Source: Orientallactaga sibirica
Lineage: Eukaryota; Chordata; Mammalia; Rodentia; Dipodidae
Reading direction: 5' to 3'
Assembly: GCA_036365145.1 (NCBI GenBank)
Contig: JAEOAD010000052.1
Location: 14,383,501 to 14,447,500 of the forward strand
Length of the DNA: 64,000 nt
Both the position numbers and the translations under genes were made by a program. Shown in pieces: positions 20,907 to 35,624 of the stretch. The notes below the pieces were generated by a model that saw only the letters and a program-made list of their open reading frames with translations, was not told where the DNA came from and ran no database searches. Numbering within the stretch: the first letter of the stretch is position 1; each line of letters starts with the position of its first letter.

Positions 20907-23900
20907 TCAATTTTTTTCTCCCCCTTCCCTTCCCATACTCCCTGTCAAAATTTGACCCAGCCCCTTTTGACCATGTTGTCAACATTGGAAAAGTAAAAGT
21001 TTGTTGATGGGTAACCAAAACACTAGAGGCAATGAGAAGATGCCAAGTTAGTAGTGGGAGACTGGATTTCCTTCTAACAACAACAAAAAAAAAGCTGCAA
21101 GAGGACATAGGGGCACGCAGTAAGCGTGTGCACACATCCGCAAACTTGTCAATCAATAGTGAGATGCTGGCTTTAAAGATGAATGCCAAGAAGGCGCATC
21201 ACGCAGAATGCCGCAAGACCCCACAAGTTCTAAAGAGAAGGTTTCACACCACACACCCTATTGGTCCACAATTGTGAGGACTCAGGTTGCCCCTGTAGCC
21301 ATTGAAGAGCACAGAGGGGCAGGGGACAGCGAGGAGTCTGAGGGGTGGGGGTGGGAAGCCTGGGTGGGCAATGCTGCAGGGGACAGGCCTTTGAGAACCA
21401 TCAGACTAAAGGCAATCTTATCTAGGGTCCTTGAAAAAAGGCTTCTCACCTCCACGTGTTTTTGCTTAGCCTTTACTTGGTGGCCTTTAAAAAGAGGACA
21501 ATCCCTTAGTCTCAGCTTAATAGATAGATATCAACGTGTCCGGTAGTGCCTGGCACATAGAAGAGACTTATTCTTTCCTCCCAAAGAGGCCACGTGGATG
21601 TCTAGTCGGGGAACGAAATCAATGTGAAAGATAAATGGCGGTGCTATGACCAGCACTGCCATGCCCAGTGCCCCAGACAGCTCCTCCCCTCTTGCACTTG
21701 GGAGTCAAGTGGTGGCAGGAGACTGCCTCTTCCCAAAGCCTGAAAACAGGGCGCAGCAGCCCCCACCTCTTGGCTTTGAGGTGCATGTGTGACTAGCCAC
21801 CATGGACGCCTGGCCTCCTACCCAGGCAGTATGTTTGACACTTCCTGCAAACTTCCCCTGGGGAATTCTCTGCTTGGAGTTGGCTCGGGCCATTGGGGAT
21901 TTGCCTTCTTTCCTGTGTAACAGCTGTCCCCATCCAGCTAGCCACAGGGAGGACTATTCCCACTGAAGCCAGCCAGGGGGCCAGGAGGGCTGATTCACAC
22001 TAGTTGATCAAGGAGTGCCTGTCCTGTGCCATCTCGGAGCTGCTCCTGAGCAGGGCAGCTCAAGTTCACACCAGCTACCTCTTGGCTGGGGGCACAGAGG
22101 CACAATTCCTTGCTGGAACACAAAGGCAGTCTCATTGCAGCTGTTCCCTGCACTGTAGCCAGGGAGGGCACCTGGTGATGCTGGAGCAGGGCTGTGTGAG
22201 TGACATGTACCCGCATGAACATGGGCAGCAAGCGAGAAGGAAGTGCAGCGAGAACACGCTCATGACTTAGGTGTGAACGTCTGGCATTCCCCCAATTATC
22301 TTTGGCTTTGGGGGAAGCCAGGCAGCCTTGCAGAACAAAGAGAGAGGGCAGAGATGGCAGAGATGAGAGTTAGCCGGCTGTGCCTACTGCTGGTGCTGAT
22401 GCCAGCACAGCTGGAAATCTGAAGTGAAGCCCCATGCCAGTCTCAGGAGTGTCCAGCCGGGCCTCGTGTCCCAGACCGTGACCTGTGTTGGGAGCCGTGC
22501 TAGACAGAGTGACAGAAAGGGGCTTTGGGAAATTAAAGACGAGGAAGTAGCTTTACTGAAGAAATACTCGTAGGTACAAAGAAGCCATGAGCCCCCGCCT
22601 GGCTACAAATGCCACGTGAGATGATCAAGCCCTTCCAAGCCACAAGCACCAGAGGTTTCTCTGACCACCTTCTGCTTCTGGGATGACTCTGAGGCCAGAG
22701 ACCACCTGCCTGGTATTGTCAGGAGCATCCCTCTCAGAGGACCCAGGGGACCCACACAGCAGCTTCACAGTCAGGGAGTACGGGAAATAGCAGGTTTGAA
22801 GTATTCTGAGCAAAATTTGTTTCTCTTTCCTCCCCTCTCCACTCAGGAGCCCATGCACACATCACTTCTAGCTCTCCTGGGCTGTGTATTTTTGACATAG
22901 GGCTCTTCCAGCCTGTGTGCTCTGCACACATGGAAGTAGGCAACAGAATTAAGTCATGACCAGCGTGTATGACCTCAGAGAGAGAAAGGTTCAGGTCTGC
23001 AAGCTGCCTCTTCTCTCCAGAGTCAGACTTGGAAATTTAACTGCCATTGGGTTTGGTGCTAACAACAACAATATGGTTTTAAATGCTCTCTAGAGCTGAA
23101 TCCCCAATAGTGGATCTCCCTCAGAGCACCAGCCTCAACAGAGGCCCGTTCTGATCAGACACCACCTGCCAGGACGCGCATCAACACGCTCTGGGAGGCA
23201 GGGCTTGTGGAGCTACGCTCTTGCTGCAGGGGACCCGTGGGAAGGGCAGGGCAGCTCTTCTGCAGTGGGAAGAAACACATCCTTTCTCCAGTTTCAGCAG
23301 CTGGAGAGATTCAGCAGACAACCAGGAATGGTCCACACACCATAAGCCCCAGCGCAAGCGCACTGAAGCCAACTGCTCACAGCCGGCCGGCTAGACCAGA
23401 AGAGCACCCTGCGGCAGGGTGGGGTGGGGCGGCGGGGGAGGGGGGACTGAAAGGGAATCTTCTCCATCCACCCGAAGTGGAGACCACCAAGCATCTCACC
23501 GAGAGGTGAGCAGCCAGGGCTGGACAGGGCAGGTCCTACGGTGGCTGCTATGGCCAACGCCACCCCCAACACGACCCTTCCAACCTGGAGGCTTAGGGAA
23601 GAGCCGCCTGACTAAAATCTGGTGAGGGTCCAGGCCCACGCTCATTAAATCTCCAGGGGTGGCGTCACCCTGAGTGCCAGGGAAGGGTGGAGCCCAGCAG
23701 GGCCATGGAGTGATGTGTGGTTCCTAGGGAGGAACGCCGCCCTCGTTTGGAGAGAAGGGTCCAGGGGCAGAACGGTGAGGCAGTAATTACAGGAGACGCC
23801 CTGCTCAGGACACCAGGGAAAGAGAAGCTGGTTAAGACACCCATGGAGCTTCGTTGGCACTAATCCTGGCCTGGTATTTAGGTATTTGGCAAACCCAACC

Positions 23901-24635
23901 TGTGTCCCAGCTGTCCCTCTCACACCCTGTCTTCTGGACAAGAAGATCTTCCAAGAGTTGAGCATCTCCGAGGGTGGGAAAGACGGGTCTCCTTGTTGCC
24001 TCCCAATGATGGCTGCACCCCCTGGAGAACTCGGGGGCCCTGCTGGTGGTCCGGGCGGTGCACTGGGAAGTGTTGGGGAGGGAAGGTTATATATTGCACT
24101 TTGACTGCCCCTTCTGGACAAGTCAGCCCCAGTAGAAGTCACCTGGTGCCTCAGCTCCAGAAATAAAGAGCTTTAATATCCAGACCACCCAGATGAAATG
24201 TCATGGCAAATTTGATAAAAACCAACAGGGAGTGGAAAGCGATACGGGATAGGGAGGGGTTAGCTGAGGGAAGGCGAAACCAAGCATGCTGCACAGGGTG
24301 GGAAAGGACACCATTACTCCAGAGACAACAGCCCAACAGGGGACCGAACCCTCTGGACCAGCTTCCAGGCTCTTCAGAAGTCCAGCAAACCAAGTTCTCC
24401 ATGGCTCTGCATGAAAGACAATCTGTTTGCAAGATGAACCAGGGAGGAGGTTGCATGGCTTCCAACTTGTCCTGCAATGACTCACCATTAAGTCCCACTT
24501 GGGTCTCCCAGAGCCAGGAAGTGCCATGGCAGAGCATCCTCTTGCCTCACGGCCCTGGAGTGCTAGAAGGTGCTGGTCCCCGGGGAAGGAGGCAGTGACA
24601 GTAACTCTTCCAGAGCTGGGCAGGCAAGCACAGGG

Positions 24636-25154
24636 TTACAGGGCCAGCAGCGTAGGGGAGTTCAAGGAGTCTGACGACTGGTCCCCGCTGCTACTGCTTC
24701 TGCGGTGAGCCTTGGAGCAGGACTCGGAGGGAGACGCAGGCGACTCCTGCTCCAGGACGCTAGGGTAGGTGAAGACGAGGTTCGAGGTACCCGGAGTGAT
24801 GGCAGGCGTGGAGGTCACCACAATGGGAGTATGCAGGGGTTCCTCTCCATAAAAGCCTCCTGCAATGCTGATGGGTTTGATGACGGAGCGCTGGGCCTTG
24901 TCCAGCCCCACGACGGAGGCCGAGGGGCTGTCCTCTTCAAGGGGCTCCTGCTTCACCACCACGGCTCCAACCGCGCTGCCCCCACCGCGGAGGGGCTGCA
25001 GCCCTGGGGCCTGGGGTGAGCGACGCTCCTCAGGGCTGATTTTGCACACAGGGCCATGGGCCACCAACATGAACTCTAACTTCTCCTTCTCCTTCTGCAG
25101 CTCTGCAATTTCTTTCTGCAGACCAGACTTTTCCTCCTCCAGCTCCTCCGTCTC
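24636..25154 (-). CDS. FOSL2: FOSL2 coding exon 4 (leucine zipper and C-terminal domain)
   Basis: This exon encodes residues 155-326 and the TAA stop. It opens with [13 protein letters not shown] after a CTCCTCCTGCAG acceptor. With L152 from exon 3 it completes the leucine zipper: L152, L159, L166, L173 and L180 at strict seven-residue spacing, the surface that pairs with JUN, JUNB or JUND to form nuclear AP-1. C-terminal to the zipper come the conserved [15 protein letters not shown] segment, an RRSP phosphosite context (S200) and VVVKQEP with K222 in a VKQE SUMO-acceptor consensus. [13 protein letters not shown] block and a serine-rich tail ending LNSPTLLAL follow. The length and C-terminal residues agree with FOSL2 rather than FOS, FOSB or FOSL1. 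There is no frameshift or premature stop. Confidence 0.98.
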   Translation of the reverse strand, partial: ETEELEEEKSGLQKEIAELQKEKEKLEFMLVAHGPVCKISPEERRSPQAPGLQPLRGGGSAVGAVVVKQEPLEEDSPSASVVGLDKAQRSVIKPISIAGGFYGEEPLHTPIVVTSTPAITPGTSNLVFTYPSVLEQESPASPSESCSKAHRRSSSSGDQSSDSLNSPTLLAL

Positions 25155-27454
<2,300 letters not shown>

Positions 27455-27498
27455 CTAGAGGCCAAGGTCAAGAAGTGTGATTAGAATAGGGTGAGTGG

Positions 27499-27656
27499 AG
27501 CCGGGCGTGGTGGGGCGCCCAGCACTTTAATCCCAGTCGGGAGGCAGGCAGAGGTAGTAGGATCGCCAGAGGAGGCCACCCTGAGACTACATAGTTAATT
27601 CCAGGTCAGCCTGGACTAGTGTGAAACCCTAGAAAAAAAAAAAAAAAAAAAAAAAA
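27499..27656 (+). mobile_element. Young B1-type SINE in FOSL2 intron 2 (antisense to gene)
   Basis: AGCCGGGCGTGGTGGGGCGC through TGTGAAACCCTAG plus a poly(A) run of about 26. A perfect 16-bp target-site duplication, AGAATAGGGTGAGTGG, lies at 27483-27498 and 27657-27672. It starts about 28 bases beyond the FOSL2 exon 3 acceptor-side polypyrimidine region. On the gene strand the tail is a poly(T) run inside the intron. Confidence 0.95.
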
Positions 27657-29529
27657 AGAATAGGGTGAGTGGTTCGCAGCCTTTTAAAATACTGTCCTAA
27701 GAAAGGCAAGCAGTACTTCTGAGATTGGGGGGAGGAGAGAGGAGTGTGACCAGACTCAGCATGTTGTAACTGCTGTGTGGTTGTTGGGGGGGGCACTTGT
27801 TACTGAATCTGCCTCGTAAGATGATGTCCTACATTTAAAGGAGAGCAGGGCAAGAGTGGAGGGGTGACAGACTGGCACCCCTGCACAGCCCAGGTCATAG
27901 AGGAGGCCCTTCCAGCCAGCCAGGCTTGCTCCCACCTACTACAGCAGCTTCCTCTACAACCTGACTAATCACCTCTCCGTCACGTGCCTGCTCTGCACAC
28001 CTCATTATCCCCATTTGTTCAGGAAGAGTCCCCACGCAGGTAAGACCCACCCAGCGAGGGAGGCTGGTGGGGGTAGGGGTGTGCTTCTGCTGCCAGTGGT
28101 AGGTAGGGTCACAGTTACCACTCTACTCCCAACTCCTCTGCCAACCCCAGAGTGCCAGCTGCTCACAGGCCTCCTGGAAGACTCCGGGGAGTCTGGGCAG
28201 GAAGAGGAGGAGGAGTTCTAGGCATGGAAGCCATGCTGGCTACCCTACCCTTTCCATCTCTTCAACAGCCGAGGAGTACCAGCTGCGTGCCAGACAGCTC
28301 CGGGGGTCTGGGCTGACCTTAAACAGGAGGAAGCCCTTCGGCCAACCTCTCGAGACCCAGCTCCTTGCAATGAGCTGATCAGAGACTTGGAACTCCTATC
28401 TGCTCAACTCAGCAGAGCTGGCGTTCTGTTCACACGGAGCCCTTCCAGATTCGTGACCCCAATGCCCCCTCGGGCAGAGGGGGTGCAAGGAGACAGCTGT
28501 GGGCCAAAGCAAGGCCATAGGGAGAGCCTTCCATTCACACACAGCTATGTGCCTAATGCTCTACTGGGGGCTTAGGAGATGCCAGGGGTCATAGATCCGG
28601 GTCCTTCCCTCAAGCAACATGGGGGACACACAGAAATCGAGAAAAGCCACCTCAAGGAAAGTTACTTCCTGGCTGGAGGGCACCCCATGAGGGACAGCAA
28701 CTGTCCTGACTGGGCCCAGGCCAGAACCCCGGTGTTCACTGCCACCCTGGCATCTGTGACAGCAAAGAAGGTACAGCATCGAATAGGACAATCCCATGCT
28801 GTCTACAAAGAGGTGACCCCACAACCCGGCTGAGGTCACAAAGGCCTGGACACTTGTTAGTTAACCAGAGAGCCTACGGCCTTCTGATAGTCCTAGGGTT
28901 AGGGCTTCCCATGACAAGGCCCCAGGGCTCGCTGAAGGCCTAGAACGTCCCCCACAGCCTTCACTGCGGGAGGAAGGAAGAGAAGAGCCGGACGTGGACC
29001 TCATCAAGCCCTCCTCTCCTCTGTGAACTGTGGAACTTAGAAATCTCTCCCTGTCTGGTGAGGCGTGGGGCAACCCTGGGTGCTGTCGACATAGGAAGTG
29101 TTCTGGAGTGGTGAGATCAACATGGATACAACTCAAGTGTGTCAGCACCACCAGGGACCCACCCACAAGCCACACACACCCTCCCCTCCCTGTCTCCTCA
29201 GTCCCCACCCTGGGTGCAACACAGCCTCCTGGGCAGGCTCTGGAGGAGGCTGTGGGGCACCACGCTGTCTCCTTGGACCGGCCCTGGGGTGGGGAAGCAG
29301 GGAATGGAAGGAAGCCACAGAGAAGCCTCTGGGGTCAGGAATCCAACAGCTAAGGTTCTACAGTAAGCCGGCCATGATCATGGTGTGATGTGGTCTGTGC
29401 TCATCTGAACTCCGGATTGACTGAGATAGCATGCCCCTGGCTCTCTCCCTCCTCTCTCGAAAGGAAGGAAACCCTTCAGACAGACAGTCTTAGGGCACGC
29501 CTAGGTGGTGTGATGTCGTATGGAAAATA

Positions 29530-29660
29530 CACAACCAAAGGTCCAAGAAGTGCATCCCAGTCCTGGCTCAGCTAATAACTCTCTGTGTGACGCTATATAA
29601 CGTGCTTCTCCTTTCTGGCCCTCAGTTTCTTTATCTACGAAATGGGTATAGAAGAAAGAC
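29530..29660 (+). mobile_element. MIR SINE in FOSL2 intron 2
   Basis: CCCAGTCCTGGCTCAGCTAA, CTCTGTGTGACGC and CCCTCAGTTTCTTTATCTAC then AAATGGG follow the sense MIR core. Confidence 0.75.
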
Positions 29661-30759
29661 GTTGTCTCCAAATCTCCAAATGTGGGTCCTGCAAGCCCAG
29701 CACTGGGGCCCCACCTTTAATGTGTATTGGATACAAGGTCCAGTTTTGTCCTCAGAGGAGCAGGGCTTCCGAGGAATCATCCAATTCCTTGGAGCAGGAA
29801 GCCCTAGCATCCTGGAACTATCAGCTCTAGAGCCACCACCGCCCATGGAGGGAGCCGTGTTTAAAGGTCTTTGTGCTAGAATATGGTAGACCTTCAAGAT
29901 TCTGGAGTACAAACAGGAGTTGAAACCGTGAGAGTTCAAACACCATCGCATGGTCCTTCTAGGTTCATATTTCATTTGAAAAAGAGATTCTACTGCTATG
30001 TTCTGGCTCACACTGGAACAGACTTGGAAAAGAAGTCTGGAGAGTGCAAACTTCCCCGTGCGCTCAGGAGTGGAACCCAGGGAGTGGGTCTGGATCCTGG
30101 CTATATCTTTCCTGAAGAGAGACAGACGAGGCTCTCCGAAGGCCTTAGGCCCATGGGTGATGAATTAGGTGTGATTCTGATTTCTCTTTCTAGAAACAGG
30201 GGGCTCTTATGTTAAATACAGGTGATAGACTTTTTGAATACTGCTTCCTAAAGAGCAGAGACCACATAGTTTTTATGACTTCCCTCCCAGGCATATCAGC
30301 TCCCGCTCAAAGCCGAGCCCCCCAGCTAAAGCAGATTCCTGAGACCGCAGGGTCACTGTACTTCTGGACCATGACACGGGAGCCTGAAACAGGCTGCTGC
30401 TTCAAGCCAAAGGCTGAGGATCCCCAGGAGGAATAGAAAGTCTCTTGGGCAGAACTGGCCCTGAGGGAGACCCTTTAGGGTCTGGGTCCCATGGCTCTCT
30501 ATCAGGGACCAGAGGACACAGCGTAGACAGGTTATGATAATCTTTCCCATTGGTGGACACTACACTTACAACAAGCTTTCCCACATGCCATCTCTCTGTC
30601 CTGGCTGGCGGGCACCATCATCCCCATTTTGCATGAAGGAAGATCTTCTTCACCTAATTCTCTCTTCTGCCTTGTGCTTCTAGAACATTAGCCCTGCTCC
30701 CGAGGGCTATTCTGTGAGCGTGAGGCCCCTAAAGTCACCAGTGCAGCCTGAAGCCTCAC

Positions 30760-31011
30760 CTGCTCATCTCTCCTCCTGCGGCCCACGGTGGTGCCGATGG
30801 TCTTGATCACACCAGGTCTTGGGAGGGCCATGTGCCCAGGAACAGAGGCCAGGCCCGGCAGCGGGTTGTAGGGGTGTGAGCGGGAGTAGGGGTTGGACAT
30901 GGAGGTGATCACTGTGGGCTGCACCATCCACTGCAAGTCCTGGCTGGTGGTGATGGCGTTGATGGTGGGGATGAAGGCGCTGCCCGAGCCAGGCATATCT
31001 ACCCGGAACTT
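30760..31011 (-). CDS. FOSL2: FOSL2 coding exon 2 (N-terminal regulatory region)
   Basis: The exon is 252 bases and encodes residues 35-118. It starts [15 protein letters not shown] and ends GRRRRDEQ. The segment carries the FOS-family motifs [20 protein letters not shown] and a proline-rich [15 protein letters not shown] stretch. It then runs into the basic extension [16 protein letters not shown] just before the bZIP. The acceptor is TTGTTTCAG|AAG and the donor CAG|GTGAGG, both phase 0. Compared with the human protein as I recall it, only a few conservative changes lie around the SRSHPYN stretch. Confidence 0.98.
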
Positions 31012-32059
31012 CTGAAACAAGGAGAAAGGCATGACTGAGACAAGAGACACGGAGCGGAACGGGGCAGGCCAACCTGAAGCCAAAGCAGACCACGGGGCAG
31101 TGCATGGAGGACAAGGCCTGGATTTCCTTCCCTGGACAAGTTCCATTCGGGCAAGAGTAGAAAGACCTTAACTATTCATGGGGCCATGTGTCAGAACTGC
31201 TCCCTGCTTGGGGAATGCAGAGGACTCCATTCTCAGGGGTTCAGGGAGGACAGTGCCCTACTCCAAATGACTTGTAAGACACACATGGTGTCTAACTGCT
31301 CACACTCACCCTGCAGCCCTGTAGGGCGCATATCTTCAGGAGGCTTCGCCTGGACATCCCGAGACTCTGAGTCACCTAAGTGTTCCCCAGGGCACTGGCT
31401 CAGGATACTGTGCCTTGGAGATGTGCACACCAGTGGCTCAAGAAAGATCACCAAGAAGCATATTGTGTCTGCTCTTGTCACTTTCCAAGGAGGCTCAAGA
31501 TGGGGACCCCATCAGCGCAAGGGCAAGTGCACAAGGAAGTTGAACCTTGCCCCGGTTTATCATCAGTCCCAACATCAACACACGGGAGTGGTTTGTTGTC
31601 GCTGCCCCTCCTCCTTTCCCTTCACACTGTGTCTCTCTACCGTCTACATGTCTCTACTTGGGGTTTAGAGATGTGTCTGCGGGAAGCTTGGCTTCTGCCA
31701 GCTCAGAGGTCTCCCATCTTTTGTTCAGAAGGCGTAGCAGAGCTCTCTGCACACGTGGCAGGAAGCATTCTGTGTACAGTAAGATGAGGACCAAAGCCAA
31801 AATGGGCTGGGCCTGAGCAGGTGTGCTTGACCATTCTCCATGACAGCTACTAGAAAGTGAGAGAAGAGGAGACAGGGAAGACCCCCCACACACACATACC
31901 CCAGCCCAGCATTCCAGGAGAAATCTCCTGCTGGTTCCAGACTCTCATGTCCATGAAAATGGTCTCCAGTGCCACCCTTCCCAATTTCTGGGGGAAGTGA
32001 TGACGATGACGACAGCGCTTAGTGACCAACACCAGGTGAATGTCTCACCAAGATCACCT

Positions 32060-32195
32060 GACTCATCCTCCCCCGAGGTAAGCACCCCCATTATCTCCAC
32101 TTGAGAGGCAGAAACTTTGTCTGAGAGCCATGAGGTCATTCATCTAAAGACACGTGGCTAAAAAGCAGTGGGGACAAGATTCAAACCCCGCTCAA
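32060..32195 (-). mobile_element. MIR-like fragment in FOSL2 intron 1
   Basis: CCCCCATTATCTCCACTTGA, GAGGCAGAAACTTTG, AAGACACGTGGCTAAAAAGC and AGATTCAAACCCCG follow the reverse-complement MIR order with heavy divergence. Confidence 0.55.
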
Positions 32196-32790
32196 CATGG
32201 CGTCACCCAAGACTATCCAGCATCTTTTCTTCCTCAGAGCGCAGCCCCACATACCGGTATCTGTCCTCAGACAACATCCGGTCATCCATGCCAAGGATCC
32301 ACTCAGGCCTTCCCTCTCACCAAGTAGGTCCCACAGATCTTTGGCCCAAAAGGAAATCCTGCTCTCATTAGCATCAGTGCTACAGTGTCCACCTACTCTT
32401 GTCCAGCCAGACCAACCAGGGCTAGAAGCATTAGCAGATGCCACTTCTGGTGTCCATGCCCCAGGAAATCACAGCTCCTGGTGTGTGGAAGTTACTCGAC
32501 CCTGCTGTAGCTGACAGAGCTGGGGATCCTGCCTTGACCACTGTCCTGTCACCCACCTGACCCCAGTCTGGGAAAATGAATGTGGCTGCCTTACCTCCCA
32601 GACTGTCCCAGGAATCTAGGCCAAGGGCGCCAGTGCAAAGAGTCATCCAGTACAATGTTCTAACAGGAGAGTGGCCCAGAGCAGTGCATTCTGGGATTCT
32701 ATGAGGGAAGGTGCCCAGTGCAATGGATTCTGGTCAGTTTGGTCAGATTTAGAGGTACACTTCTAAAAGCAAAAGTAAGTAGGATTTTTT

Positions 32791-33010
32791 TTTATTTATG
32801 TATTAATTTGAGAGAGAGAGATATACAGAAATAGGCAGGTAGAGAGAGAGAGAATGGGCATGCCAGGGCCTCTAGCCACTGCAAACGAACTCCAGATGCA
32901 TGTGCCCCCTTATGCATCTGGCTTACGTGGGTCCTGGAGAATCGAGCCTCGAACCGGGATCCTTAGGCTTCACAGGCAAGCATTTAACCACTAAGCCATC
33001 TCTCCAGCCC
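32791..33010 (-). mobile_element. tRNA-derived SINE in FOSL2 intron 1 (sense to gene)
   Basis: On the minus strand it opens GGGCTGGAGAGATGGCTTAG with the B-box area GGTTCGAGGCTCGATTCTCC. That is an inserted or duplicated stretch relative to the usual GGTTCGATTCTCC. Flanking direct repeats GGATTTTTT lie at 32782-32790 and 33011-33019. Confidence 0.92.
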
Positions 33011-33053
33011 GGATTTTTTGTTTTTTTAACCAGGAGTTGACTGAAAAGATGCA

Positions 33054-33250
33054 AGTATGCCAGCCTGGTGACTCACACTTAAAAGTTTCTGGCCAACGCA
33101 GGAGGATTGACAGTTCAAGGGCAGCCTGGGCAACTTAAGTGAGACCCTGTCTCAAAAGGAAAGCAAAAAGAGGGTCTGGGCTGTAGGTCAGTAACAGAGC
33201 ACTCGCCTAGCATGTGCAAGGCCCTGGGTTCAATCTGCTCAATTTGGGGG
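33054..33250 (+). mobile_element. B1-dID-like composite SINE in FOSL2 intron 1
   Basis: The old B1-like half ends GTGAGACCCTGTCTCAAAAGG. The ID-like half reads GGGTCTGGGCTGTAGGTCAG, CACTCGCCTAGCATGTGC and GCCCTGGGTTCAATC. It is the most complete copy of this arrangement in the window. A G-run (33245-33257) follows it. Confidence 0.72.
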
Positions 33251-35581
33251 GGGGGGGGACACAGAGAGAGAATTGTGTGTGTGTGTGTGAAAGCTGAGGG
33301 AGGGCTAAATGAAAGGAGCGTGTGTGAAGGAGAGCTACAGTGGCCAAGCAAGGACCCAAGTGGGAAACCCAAAGTTGATCTTCAAGGAGGGAAAATTGGA
33401 TGCATGCCTGGGGCTGGGCTGTGAGGAGGCAGAGACGCATAGCAGCAGGCCTGACCAGTGTGTGCAGAAGCAGTGAGCCACACAGTGATTCTCTCTGGGG
33501 TTGCTTAATGACGGGCAAGAGGTAAATGCTGCACTTGGAGCCAGGAAGTCCAGGTTTGAGGCCTGGCTCTGACTGGGCCAATCTCTGAGAGCTCCATCCT
33601 GAGACCAGAAGGGACACGCGGGTCCTGAAGTCCCTGCACAGTCACAAGGATGCAAAGAGTCAAACAGTCGCCCCTGGTGATCACAGGCCAGCAAAGCACA
33701 CCGCTGCTCTCCAGCCCTGGCCGAGAATATGCTGAAGATCTTGTAAGCAGTAAAACAGCGGAGCTGGAGTCGTCATTAGAGTTCAACAGTAGCTGGTTGG
33801 GGTGGAGTTCTGAACTGGGTACCTTTTAAACCCCCAAAGAGAGTCTGATGCATCGCTGACCATCGGCAGCTCGGCCACCCCCGTCAGTCATCACATCGCT
33901 CTGCACGTGCCGGCTCCGGGGAGAAGTGCCTCCCACTCCTGGGAAGTCCCCAACTTTTGTGTTCTGTGTCTCCCCAAGCCAGGGTCTCAGCTAGAAGCAC
34001 ATCCAGCGCGGTGCTCCATGGAGCAGCCGTCAGCTTTCCTGGACTCATCCCGGATAGGCGACAGGCAAAGGAGGCAAAAACTCTGAAGGCAGCTGGAAGA
34101 CTAAGATCCCCCCTCCCCCGCAGGGGTGAGTCCCGCCCGCCCGCCCCCTCCCAGGCCCTCCAGTCCATGCACTCTGCACCGTAGGGCCCCAGTGCGTATC
34201 CCAGTAGACACCAGCCAGATTCCTTGCAGCCATGTCTCGGTCTAGACAAAACAAGGCAGCAATAAAAACAAGGCAGGAGGTAATGAGAGCCTCGAAACGC
34301 ATGTACACCTTGTCTCAGACAGAGGCAAAGCCATCTGGATCACACGGCGGCTCCAAACTGCAACAAAAACAATGTCCTGTCCCCAGAGGGGACTGGAGCC
34401 CGATAAAGAAGGCTTTTGTCTCCAGAGGAGCCTCTCTGGGAGACACACAAAAGTTTCAATTAGATCTGGCAGATGGGTCTTGTCTCAACTCCAAACATAT
34501 TATTCAGATAGGAGAGAGAAGGTGAGGTTAGGCGCTTGTCAGCCCAGCAGTTAGCCAGCATTCTTCTCTCCCAGCAGACTCAAGACTCACCCCAATGTCC
34601 TGTTGGGGAAAAGTCACGGTTTCATGTGATCGAGTGGCACTGAACAGAAACCAACACGGTTCTTCGTGGGGGCTCAGGGCAGCATAAGCCTGCACTGGTG
34701 CCAGATGTGGGCTGGCGGTAAAGGGACGGAAAGGAGAGAACCCAGATGCCGGCTCTCTGGGGGGCTCTGTAGACCCCTCCTCTAGGAACAGGACTAAAGA
34801 TGTTGGGTAGCTGGGTGGCAATCCAGCCTGGTAGGGCTTCCAAATCTTTAATTTTAAAAACCTGTCTCCCTGTCAACTTCTGAGTGAATGCCTATAAAAG
34901 GACAAAGCAGCCCCCAGACCTTGCAGAGCAGACAGAGTCTCTGTGGGACCAGAGAGCAAATGCTTTAGGTTTTATGGGCCATAAGGTCTGCATCTAGTTC
35001 AACTCCGCCAGGCTAGAGGGGAACGGATTAAGAGAAGAAATCCGCAAGCAAAATCCAAACAGAGTCATTCCTCTAACCCAGGAAGCCAAGGGAACTGACT
35101 TCACTAGTCAGCTTGGATCTTCCTGGGCGGAAGTCTTGAGTCTTTGGTCACCTCAGTGACATCTGGTGGCACTGTGTGAGCGTGTGTTCCCCTCCTGCTA
35201 TCAGTAAGAAACCAACTCCAGCAGGCCAGGGAAGTCTCACAGTGCAGCAGGTGCTGTCTTGGAAAATAGCCTTTGGGGACTGACTGTCTGGCAGGACTCA
35301 GAAATGAGAGTCCTACCTATAGTCTTTTGCCGAATGGTCCCGACCTCCTCCCCATAGGCCTGGGTGGGGCTTCTCTCAAACACTCCTGAGTTGGGTGGAC
35401 ACAGCTTTGAGACAGAAGTCAAGTTAGTGTTCTGGGAGAGGAGGCAACGGCCCTTGGCCAGGCACTTCTCCATCAAGTTGATTCTTGTTGGGACCTCAAG
35501 CATTCAAGAATGGACCTTGGGGACTCTGACCTGCCCCGTCAGAAAGGCAGGTGTGCCATCCATGAAGGAACTGGGTGTTTT

Positions 35582-35587
<6 letters not shown>

Positions 35588-35620
<33 letters not shown>
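35588..35620. repeat. (CT)n microsatellite in FOSL2 intron 1
   Basis: About 16 uninterrupted CT units. Confidence 0.95.

Positions 35621-35624
<4 letters not shown>

Larger units (their letters stand above)
19932..24635 (-). other. FOSL2: FOSL2 3' untranslated region
   Basis: The segment runs from the TAA stop (24636-24638) to the predicted cleavage site about 15-20 bases past AATAAA at 19949-19954. The length of about 4.7 kb agrees with the long 3' UTR known for mammalian FOSL2 transcripts. The block holds no SINE, although SINEs are frequent on both sides. It is AT-rich towards its distal end and contains an ARE nonamer. The end is predicted, not observed. ATTAAA variants on the minus strand near 20057, 20586, 20832 and 24172 could give shorter forms. 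Confidence 0.8.
27455..30759 (-). other. FOSL2: FOSL2 intron 2
   Basis: A phase-0 intron of 3,305 bases, donor CAG|GTGAGG and acceptor CTCTAG. It holds one young antisense B1 (27499-27656), a MIR (about 29530-29660) and a weaker MIR-like stretch near 30580-30660. The remainder looks single-copy. Confidence 0.95.
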
